Shown here one piece after another: positions 43,624 to 51,839 of a stretch of DNA of 64,000 nucleotides. This DNA is from Fibrobacter sp. GTDB taxonomy: Bacteria > Fibrobacterota > Fibrobacteria > Fibrobacterales > Fibrobacteraceae. Below the pieces are notes generated by a model that did not search any database, was not told the origin of the DNA, and saw only the letters and a list, made by a program, of their open reading frames with translations. Position 1 is the stretch's first letter; each line of letters starts with the position of its first letter. The DNA is taken from positions 62,001-126,000 of the forward strand of contig JAKSIK010000003.1 of the NCBI GenBank assembly GCA_024398835.1, in the 5' to 3' direction. Both the position numbers and the translations under genes were made by a program.

Positions 43624-45402
43624 ATGATAAAAAAATCATTTTTTTCTTCTGCGATGTATGCAAAGTGTTGGCTTTGGACGTTCTTTATGGTAATGGGATT
43701 TGCTGCTTGTGGAGAGGAAGGCAGTAGCAATGGGGGTGAAAATTTTGAAGATAACCCCAGGGAAGTCCAATCCATTAATGATTTGGATAGCTGTACCAGC
43801 GAGCGTGCAGGGAATACCATCTATGTTCGTGAAAAAATGTCGGACTATGTTTGCTTGAATCACATCTGGGTAGCCGTTGCGTTGGAATCAATCTTGGGAA
43901 TCTGCGACGAGAAATCTGAGTCGCGGATAGATTCTACGGCTGAGGTTTGGTATGTATGCCGTTCAAAAATATGGGAGAAAGCCTCGGAATTGGACTATGA
44001 TACATATGGATTGACTGGAGTTGAGGGAGATGTAAAGGCTGGTGTGGTAAATAAGAATAAATATTATGTCTATGAAAATGGTGTATGGCGTGCAGTTGCA
44101 GAGAATGAAATGGAGGCAGTTTTGGGTGTTTGCAACGTAGCACGTGAGGGAGTAATAGAAGACATGGCTGGAATCTATTACATCTGCAATTTAGGTGAAT
44201 GGAAACAGGCGACAACATTGGAGTATGATACCTATGGATGGGAAAACGGTGTGGTTGGAGAAGTTAAGAAAGGAAATGTGACAGATGTTGAATATGTTTA
44301 CAAGGATGGCAAATGGCTAAGTACTTCCCTTGAACTTTGCTCAAGTGCTAATGAGGGAAAAATTGCAGAGGAACAGTCTGTACATTACATTTGTAAATTG
44401 GGCGTGTGGGAAAAGGCAACAACGTTGGAGTATGATACCTATGGATGGAAAACAGGTGCAATTGGTGAAGTTAGGAAAGGGAATGTGACAGATGCTAAGT
44501 ATGTTTATAGAGATGACCAATGGTTGAAGACTTCTCTTGATTTTTGTTCAAGTGCTAATGAGGAAAAAATTGCAGAGGAACAGTCTGTATATTACATTTG
44601 CAAATCGAATGTGTGGAAAACTGCGACAACATTGGAATATGATACTTATGGCTTTACTTGCTTGCAAAATGGAGCGATTGTTAGTGGCAAGGTTGTTTCT
44701 TCCAATAAGTATGTTTGTGATGACGGAAAATTTAGAGAGGCGTCAAATGTTGAGGTTACCTTGGATTTGGGGTGCACGAGTTATACACAAAATCAGACCA
44801 TAAAGTACGAAGATGAATGGGAAAAAACCATCTGGTTTTGTTCGAGTAAGTGGGCAATAAAAGTAAAAAACTTTAAGTACGTTTTGTTTAATGATACTAG
44901 GAATGAAAGAATAGAATCCTATAATACGGTAAAAATCGGCGATCAGATTTGGATGGCTCAAAATTTGAACTACAGTACGCCCGATAGCTACTGTTATGAC
45001 AACATTTCCTCCAATTGCGACCGGTATGGCCGACTATATACGCTCTCGGATGCTTTGAACGCTTGCCCTGATGGGTGGCACCTGCCAAGCGGTGAGGAGT
45101 GGAAAATCATGTTCTCCAAAGTTGGTGTAGAAAATAATGTTGGTACGTTGTTGAAGTCCACTAGTGGTTGGGTGGATTACGGCAATGGGGATGACGCTTA
45201 TGGCTTTGCTGTTCTTCCCGGAGGTTATTTTGCGATAGAAGTTTTCGAAGCTGAAGGTTTTTTCGCCGCCTTTTTGTCATCAAACCTTCGTATTTTCGAA
45301 ATTGGCTGCGAGGAGTTGCCTGTGTTCGAATACCCGTATACAGGGAATGGCGCATACTCTGTTCGATGTATTCGCGATACCGACCATAGACACCAAATGT
45401 GA
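43624..45402 (+). CDS. lipoprotein with 69-residue repeats and C-terminal FISUMP domain
   Basis: 592 residues. A lipobox GFAAC (Cys29) and Ser/Gly/Glu linker lead into repeated modules of about 69 residues with a conserved CxxxxEGxI...YYICxxGxWxxATTLEYDTYG pattern, then a C-terminal FISUMP domain (VKIGDQIWMAQNLNY, CDRYGRLYTLSDALNACPDGWHLPSGEEW, YGFAVLPGGYF and AYSVRC). Each repeat has paired cysteines that may form a disulfide. The order of repeats then paralogous domain fits a surface stalk and tip. The start codon has no good ribosome site. Confidence 0.9.
   Translation: MIKKSFFSSAMYAKCWLWTFFMVMGFAACGEEGSSNGGENFEDNPREVQSINDLDSCTSERAGNTIYVREKMSDYVCLNHIWVAVALESILGICDEKSESRIDSTAEVWYVCRSKIWEKASELDYDTYGLTGVEGDVKAGVVNKNKYYVYENGVWRAVAENEMEAVLGVCNVAREGVIEDMAGIYYICNLGEWKQATTLEYDTYGWENGVVGEVKKGNVTDVEYVYKDGKWLSTSLELCSSANEGKIAEEQSVHYICKLGVWEKATTLEYDTYGWKTGAIGEVRKGNVTDAKYVYRDDQWLKTSLDFCSSANEEKIAEEQSVYYICKSNVWKTATTLEYDTYGFTCLQNGAIVSGKVVSSNKYVCDDGKFREASNVEVTLDLGCTSYTQNQTIKYEDEWEKTIWFCSSKWAIKVKNFKYVLFNDTRNERIESYNTVKIGDQIWMAQNLNYSTPDSYCYDNISSNCDRYGRLYTLSDALNACPDGWHLPSGEEWKIMFSKVGVENNVGTLLKSTSGWVDYGNGDDAYGFAVLPGGYFAIEVFEAEGFFAAFLSSNLRIFEIGCEELPVFEYPYTGNGAYSVRCIRDTDHRHQM
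44120..44660 (+). repeat. 207-bp tandem coding repeats
   Basis: The phrase GAGTATGATACCTATGGATGG starts at 44221 and 44428 and a close variant at 44635, exactly 207 bp (69 codons) apart. Intervening DNA is also near-identical (AGTGCTAATGAG, GCAGAGGAACAGTCTGTA), so these copies are recent; flanking modules are older. Confidence 0.85.
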
Positions 45403-45492
45403 TTTGTGTTGTCTTTCATGAAAATTTGGACACTCCAGTTAGCTTTGTTCACGGCTTTTAGCTAATACAGAAAATTAAGGAAAAGATTACCT

Positions 45493-45523
45493 TTGATGTG
45501 GTATAGCGGATTTTTTATATTTG
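45493..45523 (+). promoter_or_regulatory. promoter of dut
   Basis: TTGATG (45493-45498), 17-bp spacer, TATATTTG (45516-45523). Transcription is predicted near 45528, 20 nt before the dut ATG at 45550. Confidence 0.7.
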
Positions 45524-45549
45524 TCTTGTTTTAAGAAGAAGATTGGACT

Positions 45550-45984
45550 ATGGAAAAGGAAACCATCAAAATTCAATATCTGGACGATACCATCCCTCGC
45601 CTTACGTACATCGATAACAAGTCGGATTGGATTGATTTGAGTGCAGCAGAAACGGTGGTGCTCAAGAAGGGTGATTTCCGCTTGATTCATTTGGGAGTGG
45701 CGATGAAACTCCCTGAGGGCTACGAGGCTCATTTGGCGCCCCGCAGTTCCACCTTCAAGAACTTCAAGATTCTCCAGACTAATTCCGTGGGCGTGGTGGA
45801 TTCCAGTTACTGCGGCAAGGGGGACTGGTGGAAGATGCCCGTCTACGCTACCGAAGACGTGACTATCAAGAAGGGGAGCCGCATCGCCCAGTTCCGCATT
45901 CTCAAAAAGCAGCCTGTCCTCTCTTTCGAGGAAGGTGAGCTTGATGGCACCGACCGGGGCGGTTTTGGTAGCACCGGCATTTAA
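45550..45984 (+). CDS. dut: dUTP diphosphatase
   Basis: 144 residues, trimeric dUTPase length. All five motifs are seen: an N-terminal DLSAAE region, [12 protein letters not shown] (motif 2), [12 protein letters not shown] (motif 3, with the catalytic Asp), GSRIAQFRI (motif 4) and RGGFGSTG (motif 5, the P-loop-like tail). It hydrolyses dUTP to dUMP and keeps uracil out of DNA. Own promoter just upstream; ddh follows after 38 bp and has its own ribosome site (TAGGAG) and a TATATTTT box. Confidence 0.96.
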   Translation: MEKETIKIQYLDDTIPRLTYIDNKSDWIDLSAAETVVLKKGDFRLIHLGVAMKLPEGYEAHLAPRSSTFKNFKILQTNSVGVVDSSYCGKGDWWKMPVYATEDVTIKKGSRIAQFRILKKQPVLSFEEGELDGTDRGGFGSTGI

Positions 45985-46022
45985 TCAGTTTTATATATTT
46001 TCGCCAAAATTTAGGAGCTTAT

Positions 46023-47006
46023 ATGGCAAAGATTGCTATTCTCGGTTATGGAAACTTAGGTCGTGGCGTGGAATGCGCCGTCAAGAATTCTCCGGATATG
46101 GAACTGGTGGCGGTGTTCACCCGTCGTGACCCCTCCAGCGTGAAAATCCAGACGGCAGGTGTTCCCGTTTTGAACGTTGCGGAAGCCCCCAATTGGAAGG
46201 ACAAGATTGATCTCCTTATTATTTGTGGTGGTAGCGCTACGGATTTGCCGGTACTTACGCCCGAATATGCAAAGCTTTTTAACGTCATTGATAGTTTTGA
46301 CACCCATGCCCGCATTCCGGAACATTTTGCCAATGTGGATGCAGCCGCCAAGGCAAACGGCCACATCGCCATGATTTCCGTGGGTTGGGACCCGGGTCTC
46401 TTCAGCCTCAACCGCGTGTATGCGGCTTCTATTCTCGCCAACGGCAAGGACTACACATTCTGGGGCAAGGGTGTTTCCCAGGGGCACAGCGATGCTGTCC
46501 GCCGAATTGCAGGCGTGAAGAACGCAAAGCAGTACACTTGCCCGGTTCCGGAGGCTTTGGATGCGGTTCGCAGCGGCAAGAATCCGGATTTGACTACGCG
46601 CCAGAAGCACACTCGTGAAGTTTTCGTAGTGGCGGAGGAAGGTGCAGATCTCGCTCGCATTGAGAATGAAATCAAGACTATGCCCAACTACTTCTCCGAC
46701 TATGACACTACGGTGAACTTCATCAGCGAAGAGGAATTCAAGGCAAACCACAGCGGTCTCGCTCATGGAGGTTTTGTCATTCGCAGCGGAAAGACAGGCT
46801 GGAACAACGAACACAGCCATATCATTGAATACAGCCTGAAGCTGGATTCCAATCCGGAATTCACGACCAGTGTTCTGGTGGCTTACGCCCGCGCCGCTCT
46901 CCGCATGAAGGCTGAAGGCGTGACGGGTTGCAAGACGGTTTTGGACGTTCCTCCTGCCTATCTCAGTACTTTGAGCGACGAGGAACTCCGGGCTCACTGC
47001 TTGTAA
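46023..47006 (+). CDS. ddh: meso-diaminopimelate D-dehydrogenase
   Basis: 327 residues. Rossmann start AKIAILGYGNLGRGVE, then VAVFTRRDP, LLIICGGSATDLP, NVIDSFDTHARIPEH, ISVGWDPGLFSLNRVYA, FWGKGVSQGHSDAVRRI, and HGGFVIRSG: the hallmark residues of Ddh, which makes meso-DAP directly from tetrahydrodipicolinate using NADPH. This gives lysine and DAP-type peptidoglycan by the one-step route. Length agrees with the Corynebacterium and Bacteroides enzymes (about 320). Confidence 0.96.
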   Translation: MAKIAILGYGNLGRGVECAVKNSPDMELVAVFTRRDPSSVKIQTAGVPVLNVAEAPNWKDKIDLLIICGGSATDLPVLTPEYAKLFNVIDSFDTHARIPEHFANVDAAAKANGHIAMISVGWDPGLFSLNRVYAASILANGKDYTFWGKGVSQGHSDAVRRIAGVKNAKQYTCPVPEALDAVRSGKNPDLTTRQKHTREVFVVAEEGADLARIENEIKTMPNYFSDYDTTVNFISEEEFKANHSGLAHGGFVIRSGKTGWNNEHSHIIEYSLKLDSNPEFTTSVLVAYARAALRMKAEGVTGCKTVLDVPPAYLSTLSDEELRAHCL

Positions 47007-47060
47007 TAAGAGGTTGTGGACGCTTTATCTCGAAATTTCCTGATTAGGGCGCCCACAAAT

Positions 47061-47140
47061 CTCATCCCTCAAGTCTCATACTTCATAATTCATACTTTAC
47101 ATCTCATACCTCATACATCATAATTCATAATTAATAATTC
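47061..47140 (+). repeat. degenerate CATA/ATTCAT short repeats before thiD
   Basis: About 80 bp of imperfect TCATAC, CATAATTCAT and AATTAATAATTC units run straight into the thiD start codon (ATTC-ATG). No ribosome site remains. Confidence 0.6.
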
Positions 47141-47923
47141 ATGCGTACCGCACTCACTATCGCAGGTTCAGATTCTAGCGGCGGTGCTGGAATTCAGGCC
47201 GACATCAAAACCATGACGGTTCATGGCGTCTTTGCCATGAGTGCAGTTACCGCATTGACGGCCCAGAATACCTTGGGCGTTACCGACATCATGGAAGCAA
47301 CGCCAGAATTCTTGGCGCACCAGTTGGATGCTGTATTCACAGACATCTATCCGGATGCGGTGAAGACGGGAATGGTGGCCAGCAGTGTCCTCATCAACAC
47401 AATTGCAGACAAATTAAAAGAGTATGAGGCGAAGAACCTGGTGGTGGATCCTGTAATGGTCGCGACCAATGGCGCAAAACTCATTTCGGATGAAGCCATC
47501 GATACGCTTAAAAAGCGCCTTTTGCCCATGGCCATGGTGATTACACCCAACCGGCCCGAGGCAGAAGTCCTGACGGGGTTGAAGATTGAAACTCCCGAGG
47601 ATATGGAAGTCGCTGCCAAGCGAATTTTTGAAGAATTTGGTTGTGCGGTTTTGATGAAGGGCGGTCACGAACTGAATGACGCCAACGACTTGCTGTGCGA
47701 TGCTACGGGCATGCAGTGGTTTTACGGGAAAAAGATTGACAATCCAAACACCCACGGCACAGGCTGCACTTTAAGTAGTGCTATTGCCAGTAATTTGGCG
47801 CTAGGTCACGATTTGAAGACTTCCGTGCGACTTTCCAAGGAATTCATTTCAAAGGCGTTAGCGGCCATGCTGAATTTAGGCAAGGGCAAAGGCCCAATGA
47901 ACCACGCCTTCGCAATTTTGTAG
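47141..47923 (+). CDS. thiD: hydroxymethylpyrimidine (phospho)kinase
   Basis: 260 residues. ThiD motifs: LTIAGSDSSGGAGIQADIKTM at the start, TALTAQNT, VDPVMVATNG, ITPNRPEAEVLTG, VLMKGGH and the ribokinase anion-hole end NTHGTGCTLSSAIAS. It phosphorylates HMP and HMP-phosphate for thiamine synthesis. No TPP riboswitch was recognised upstream; instead the start is embedded in short AT repeats. No other thiamine gene is adjacent. The tRNA-Asp terminator lies downstream on the other strand. Confidence 0.95.
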   Translation: MRTALTIAGSDSSGGAGIQADIKTMTVHGVFAMSAVTALTAQNTLGVTDIMEATPEFLAHQLDAVFTDIYPDAVKTGMVASSVLINTIADKLKEYEAKNLVVDPVMVATNGAKLISDEAIDTLKKRLLPMAMVITPNRPEAEVLTGLKIETPEDMEVAAKRIFEEFGCAVLMKGGHELNDANDLLCDATGMQWFYGKKIDNPNTHGTGCTLSSAIASNLALGHDLKTSVRLSKEFISKALAAMLNLGKGKGPMNHAFAIL

Positions 47924-47963
47924 GGAAAAGAAAAAACCTCTCGTGGGAGAGGGCGAAAACAAA

Positions 47964-47990
47964 AAGGACCTTCCTCAGTGGAAGGTCCTT
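47964..47990 (-). terminator. terminator after tRNA-Asp copy 2
   Basis: 11-bp perfect stem AAGGACCTTCC/GGAAGGTCCTT (47964-47974 with 47980-47990), 5-nt loop, then TTTTTGTTTTC on the minus strand. A second weaker CCTCTC/GAGAGG hairpin lies at 47936-47952. Confidence 0.9.
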
Positions 47991-47993
47991 TCG

Positions 47994-48069
47994 CGGGATA
48001 GACGAGGCTTGAACTCGCAACCTCCGGCGTGACAGGCCGGTGCTCTAACCAAAATTGAGCTACCACCCC
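47994..48069 (-). tRNA. tRNA-Asp(GTC), copy 2
   Basis: Identical to 38038-38113 over all 76 nt, anticodon GTC, discriminator G, no encoded CCA. It lies 23 nt downstream of tRNA-Val, apparently on one transcript. Confidence 0.96.
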
Positions 48070-48092
48070 AAATCGTTTCCGATTTTCGGTAG

Positions 48093-48167
48093 TGGGCGAT
48101 AACGGATTCGAACCGCTGACATTCTGCTTGTAAGGCAGACGCTCTGAACCAACTGAGCTAATCGCCC
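48093..48167 (-). tRNA. tRNA-Val(TAC)
   Basis: 75 nt: acceptor GGGCGAT with ATCGCCC, D stem GCTC/GAGC, anticodon arm TCTGC-CTTACAA-GCAGA (anticodon TAC), T arm AGCGG-TTCGAAT-CCGTT. Discriminator A; CCA not encoded. Confidence 0.96.
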
Positions 48168-48194
48168 GAAAGGGTTGTGCGACAAATGTCGTTG

Positions 48195-48383
48195 CTATTT
48201 CTGCTTCTTTTTGCCGCTGAAGAGGATTCCGAGGGGAATCACCACCACATAGGCGAGGACGAGAATCAGAGGTGCAACTGTCAGTGATACGGGATTATCG
48301 GCAGGGCCCTGGGCCAGGCAGAAAAAGCCGATCACCAGCAACAAGACTCCAAGAGCAATCAATATGATATTTTTTTTATCCAT
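48195..48383 (-). CDS. small two-helix membrane protein (DUF3098-like)
   Basis: 62 residues from ATG 48383 (AGAAGG ribosome site, 6-nt spacing; an in-frame start at 48410 is less likely). Two membrane helices: IILIALGVLLLVIGFFC and LTVAPLILVLAYVVVIPLGILF, then a Lys-rich tail. The pattern, with an APLILVLAYVVVIPLGI second helix, resembles DUF3098 proteins. The stop is 27 bp from tRNA-Val, and the strong promoter upstream appears to drive both, so mRNA and tRNAs share a transcript. Confidence 0.75.
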   Translation of the reverse strand: MDKKNIILIALGVLLLVIGFFCLAQGPADNPVSLTVAPLILVLAYVVVIPLGILFSGKKKQK

Positions 48384-48420
48384 TTGATACCTTCTAGCTT
48401 GTCGCAACATTTGCGTGGTC

Positions 48421-48450
48421 CAAATATATAAAAATAAGCCTCTCTGTCAA
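48421..48450 (-). promoter_or_regulatory. promoter of the DUF3098-tRNA-Val-tRNA-Asp unit
   Basis: Minus-strand TTGACA (48445-48450), 16-bp spacer, TATATT (48423-48428) extended to TATATTTGG. It is nearly the same as the promoter of tRNA-Asp copy 1. Confidence 0.78.
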
Positions 48451-48511
48451 GGAAATCTGGCTAATTTCGCCTAAATTTTGTATTTTTGAGGAAAATTGTT
48501 CAGGAGGTTCC

Positions 48512-49588
48512 ATGAATAAGAAGTTTTTGTCCGTTCTGGCCCTTGTGGCCCTCTCTTCTGCAGTTTTTGCTGCGGATCCAGTGATTCCGGCTGCCACGCC
48601 CGCAGAATCTGTGGCTCCAGCTGCAGCTGCTCCTGAAGCAACTCCGGCACCTGTTGCTGAAACTCCGGCTGAGGTGGCTACTCCGGTAGCGGCTACTCCC
48701 GCGGCAGCGACGCCTGAAGCAGCAATTCCAGCGACCGAGGCTGCGGAAGATAGTTCTCCCATGGTAGTCCGTGATGGCGCTGTGCCTGCTACGGAACCCG
48801 TGGCTCCCGAAGTTACAGCCCCCGCCGCTGAACCTGCGACCGTTGCTGCTCCCGCACCTGCTGAGCAAGAAGTTTATCGCCCTGTTTACACACCAACACC
48901 CACTGCCGTCCGTCAGGAAAATCCTGTTCATGTGGTCTATGTTGCCCAAACGCCCGCTAAAGACACCATGTCTTTTGAGGAGCTTCGCGGTTTTGTGCCC
49001 ATGAAACTCAGTTTTGGCGTCCAGGGCTTTATCGGTTCTTACCAGCTGACGGGTGATGATTGGGATGATGACGACGATTACGGTGGAATTTCTTGGCGTG
49101 CAGGTGCATTTGCCCTGTTCCCGCTGAATGAATACACCATTGGCATGAAGGTGGGCGTTCTCTTTGAACAGAGTGAGGCTTCCGCTTCCTTTGACCGCGT
49201 GTACAATCCAGCTACAGAAGCTTACACGCATTTGAAGGCTACCTTCAAACAGCGTAAGGTGGATATTCCTGTGCTCTTCACTTTCAAGGGCGCTCGTTCC
49301 AGTGTCATGTTTGACTTGGGTGTCCAGGCTGCAGTTCCCGTTCAGGATGAATTCAAGGTCACCTATGATGATGAACGTTTCAAGTATGACATGATTGACA
49401 AGGAAATCCGCAACTCTATCGATTGGAATCTCATATTTGGACTTTCCATCAAGGCGAACCGCTTTGTGGCCTTTGACCTGCGCTTCGACTTTGGCTTCTC
49501 TGACCTCTATGATACCATGGTGGATTGGAGTGTGGACGACCTGACGTCTTCTGCCTTCCTCCTGGGCATGTCCTTCTACCTGTTCTAG
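48512..49588 (+). CDS. outer-membrane beta-barrel with Ala/Pro-rich N-terminal stalk
   Basis: 358 residues. Signal peptide cut at SSAVFAA (about residue 21), then a low-complexity Ala/Pro/Thr/Glu region to about residue 120, then a barrel domain: MKLSFGVQGFIGSYQL, ISWRAGAFALFPL, TIGMKVGVLFEQS, FDLGVQAAVPVQDEF, FVAFDLRFDFGFSDLYDTM and a terminal aromatic LLGMSFYLF, typical for insertion by BAM. The Ala/Pro stalk may pass through the wall. A perfect AGGAGG site precedes the ATG. The antiporter gene starts 3 bp after its stop. Confidence 0.87.
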   Translation: MNKKFLSVLALVALSSAVFAADPVIPAATPAESVAPAAAAPEATPAPVAETPAEVATPVAATPAAATPEAAIPATEAAEDSSPMVVRDGAVPATEPVAPEVTAPAAEPATVAAPAPAEQEVYRPVYTPTPTAVRQENPVHVVYVAQTPAKDTMSFEELRGFVPMKLSFGVQGFIGSYQLTGDDWDDDDDYGGISWRAGAFALFPLNEYTIGMKVGVLFEQSEASASFDRVYNPATEAYTHLKATFKQRKVDIPVLFTFKGARSSVMFDLGVQAAVPVQDEFKVTYDDERFKYDMIDKEIRNSIDWNLIFGLSIKANRFVAFDLRFDFGFSDLYDTMVDWSVDDLTSSAFLLGMSFYLF

Positions 49589-49591
49589 TTG

Positions 49592-50587
49592 ATGGTTTTA
49601 CCAATCGTTGCCGTAATCGCTGGCCTTGCACTCCTGGTATGGAGTGCGGACAAGTTTGTAGATGGTGCCGTAGGTGTTGCAAAATTTTGCGGCATGAGTT
49701 CTCTCCTTATCGGGATGGTGGTGGTGGGCTTTGGCACCAGCGCCCCAGAGATGGTTGTCTCTGCACTTTCCGCTTTGCAGGGGAATCCGGAACTGGCCTT
49801 GGGTAATGCCTACGGCAGTAACATTGCAAATATCGCTCTAATCCTAGGTGTAACGGCAATCATTATTCCGGTGGTGGTGAAAAGAATTGCCCTCCGGCGG
49901 GACCTTCCCATTTTACTTGCGGTTTCAGGCTTGGCCTTTTATCAGTTGCACGACGGGGCTATCTCTCGCATGGATGCCGTAGTGCTCTTGGCTGTATTTG
50001 CGGGGATAATGCTTTTCAACATCCTTAGCGAGCGGGCCATTGCAAAGAAGGCGTCTGCAGAAAATCCAATTGATGCCGTGCCGCCCGATTCAGCAAAAAA
50101 AATATCGCTTTCAAAATCCATTCTCTGGCTGGTTTTGGGCTTGGTTTTGTTGGTGGCAAGTTCCAGAATGCTGGTCTGGGGTGCGGTAGAGATAGCCCGC
50201 TCTCTCGGGGTTAGCGATTTGCTCATTGGCCTCACCATTGTTGCCGTGGGTACATCCTTGCCAGAACTTGCCAGCTCCATCATGGCTGCAAGAAAGGGGG
50301 AGGATGACCTTGCGGTGGGCAACATTCTCGGCTCCAACCTCTTTAATACCATGGCTGTGGTTGGCATTGCGGGCGTAATCGCTCCTATGGATTCCGTGGA
50401 CAAGAGTGTCTTTGTTCGAGATTTGCCTTTAATGCTCGGCCTTACTGCCCTGCTATTTATCTTCGGAATCCCTTTCCGAAAATTAAAGGGTGGTGTTGGT
50501 CGCATCAACAGATTCGAGGGAATCTTTTTTGTCGCCGTTTATGTAGGGTATTTGTACCTGCTTGCAAGTCAAGCGGCAAACGTTTAG
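49592..50587 (+). CDS. YrbG-like Ca2+/Na+ exchanger (CaCA family)
   Basis: 331 residues from ATG 49592. Ten membrane helices in two halves, each with the family repeat: VVGFGTSAPEMVVSALSALQG with LGNAYGSNIANIALILG, and IVAVGTSLPELASSIMAARKG with VGNILGSNLFNTMAVVG. The paired GTSxPE/GNxxGSN Glu and Asn residues bind Ca2+ and Na+. It expels Ca2+ or takes up Na+ at the inner membrane. The stop overlaps the stop of the convergent PorV-like gene. Confidence 0.93.
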   Translation: MVLPIVAVIAGLALLVWSADKFVDGAVGVAKFCGMSSLLIGMVVVGFGTSAPEMVVSALSALQGNPELALGNAYGSNIANIALILGVTAIIIPVVVKRIALRRDLPILLAVSGLAFYQLHDGAISRMDAVVLLAVFAGIMLFNILSERAIAKKASAENPIDAVPPDSAKKISLSKSILWLVLGLVLLVASSRMLVWGAVEIARSLGVSDLLIGLTIVAVGTSLPELASSIMAARKGEDDLAVGNILGSNLFNTMAVVGIAGVIAPMDSVDKSVFVRDLPLMLGLTALLFIFGIPFRKLKGGVGRINRFEGIFFVAVYVGYLYLLASQAANV

Positions 50588-51837
50588 AAGCCGAAACTGA
50601 CTTCTCCCATGTACACGCGTTCTTCGTCTTGACCTGTATAGTAGCCAAGTTCTTCAGCCCATGTGGCGAATTCAAATGTGACGAAGCGGAGTACTTCGAA
50701 ACTTACGCCAGCGGATGGGTAGCCTCCTTTGAAACCTCCAGCCAGTCGCATGGCTAAGGCTCGCAGTTCGTTGTTGTAGCCTGGCCATGCCAACAAAGTC
50801 TGCTCAACTTCTACGCCAAAGTTCACATGGGAGAGGGGCTTGTAGTTGTTTTCGTCGTTGAACATGTCGGTATAGTCGCAGGCAAAGTTGAACTTGCGGC
50901 CAAATCCAGTGTTCTTGTTGAAGAACCGGGGGCTGTAGTTGAAGCCTAATCCAACGTTAGGAGTAATCTTATCGCCTGCGAGTTCCTTGAAGTAGATGTC
51001 GCGAACAGAGGCGCCAACGCGTAATTCTCGAGTAAGCTGATACAGTACACCAACATCCATACCTGCGGAAATGGATTCAAAATCCAATAATTCATCTGCA
51101 GCATCATGATAACGGTCTTCCAAAGTGTCTTGGGTGGTTTCGTAGTTCAAAATATCCAATGTGATCATATCCACTTTGTGACGTTTTGCAATTTTGGCCC
51201 CGATGCCAATCGAAAAATTATCAGTGAAACCATAAGCCACACCAGCTTGCGCAACGGCATCTACATAGAAGGTGTCTACTTCCATAAAGGGCAGAATAAT
51301 TCCGTTGTCTAGATAGGGGGCGACGTTTCCATCAACCCAAAGAGCTCCTCCGAAATTATGGAAGGCCATTTCGGCATCCATTTTGATTTTCATGGATAGA
51401 TTCTTATGGTCGTAGCTATTGATTTTGTCTACTAATTCCGGATGGGTGGCTAGGGTGTCCATCAAAAGCTTTGATTCACTCTTTCCTAAAAGTTTGGCTG
51501 TTTTGTGGACTCTATCGTACATTTTTTGCAAATCTTTTGCCACATTGTAAGTGGAAAAATAGGTTTCAAAAGGTCCTGCGCCACCAAGATTTAAACGCAT
51601 GTCTCCAATGAAGTTCCTAGGATAATAGCCTTGTTCGGGGCGTTTTTCATAGTTGCCAAGTCTGTTGATTTGGCTTAATCCGGCATAGTTGTAATAGATG
51701 GCCTCTTTATCGTCAACAAGGGCGATATGGGCATTGCCCATGGATTCCGCACGAAGAGAATGGTGGGTCGGAGCCTTGGCTGCAAAAGCACATATGGAGA
51801 GAAGGAGGACTGATATTGCTACAAAAAGATTTTTCAT
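50584..51837 (-). CDS. PorV/FadL-like outer-membrane protein
   Basis: 417 residues from ATG 51837. Signal peptide (FVAISVLLLSICAFA) and then LRAESMGNAHIALVDDKEAIYYNYAGLSQI, the hallmark opening of PorV/PorQ and related barrels (aberrant-looking N-terminal plug with MG.A..A..dd). Later strands include VDAVAQAGVAYGFTDNFSIGIGAKI, GMDVGVLYQLTRELRVGASVRDI, and a Phe-terminated end (GEVSFGF). In Bacteroidota such proteins carry or sort surface lipoproteins. It is translated 2 bp after the TPR lipoprotein gene, with GGAGG inside that gene, so the two are a pair. Confidence 0.85.
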   Translation of the reverse strand: MKNLFVAISVLLLSICAFAAKAPTHHSLRAESMGNAHIALVDDKEAIYYNYAGLSQINRLGNYEKRPEQGYYPRNFIGDMRLNLGGAGPFETYFSTYNVAKDLQKMYDRVHKTAKLLGKSESKLLMDTLATHPELVDKINSYDHKNLSMKIKMDAEMAFHNFGGALWVDGNVAPYLDNGIILPFMEVDTFYVDAVAQAGVAYGFTDNFSIGIGAKIAKRHKVDMITLDILNYETTQDTLEDRYHDAADELLDFESISAGMDVGVLYQLTRELRVGASVRDIYFKELAGDKITPNVGLGFNYSPRFFNKNTGFGRKFNFACDYTDMFNDENNYKPLSHVNFGVEVEQTLLAWPGYNNELRALAMRLAGGFKGGYPSAGVSFEVLRFVTFEFATWAEELGYYTGQDEERVYMGEVSFGF

Positions 51838-51839
51838 AG

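Noticed and set aside
47061..47140. CRISPR-like or tandem array before thiD
   Set aside because: Units are short, irregular and lack spacers, so this is AT-rich low-complexity sequence.
47007..47140. TPP riboswitch before thiD
   Set aside because: No CUGAGA or other conserved thi-box core was found in the gap.
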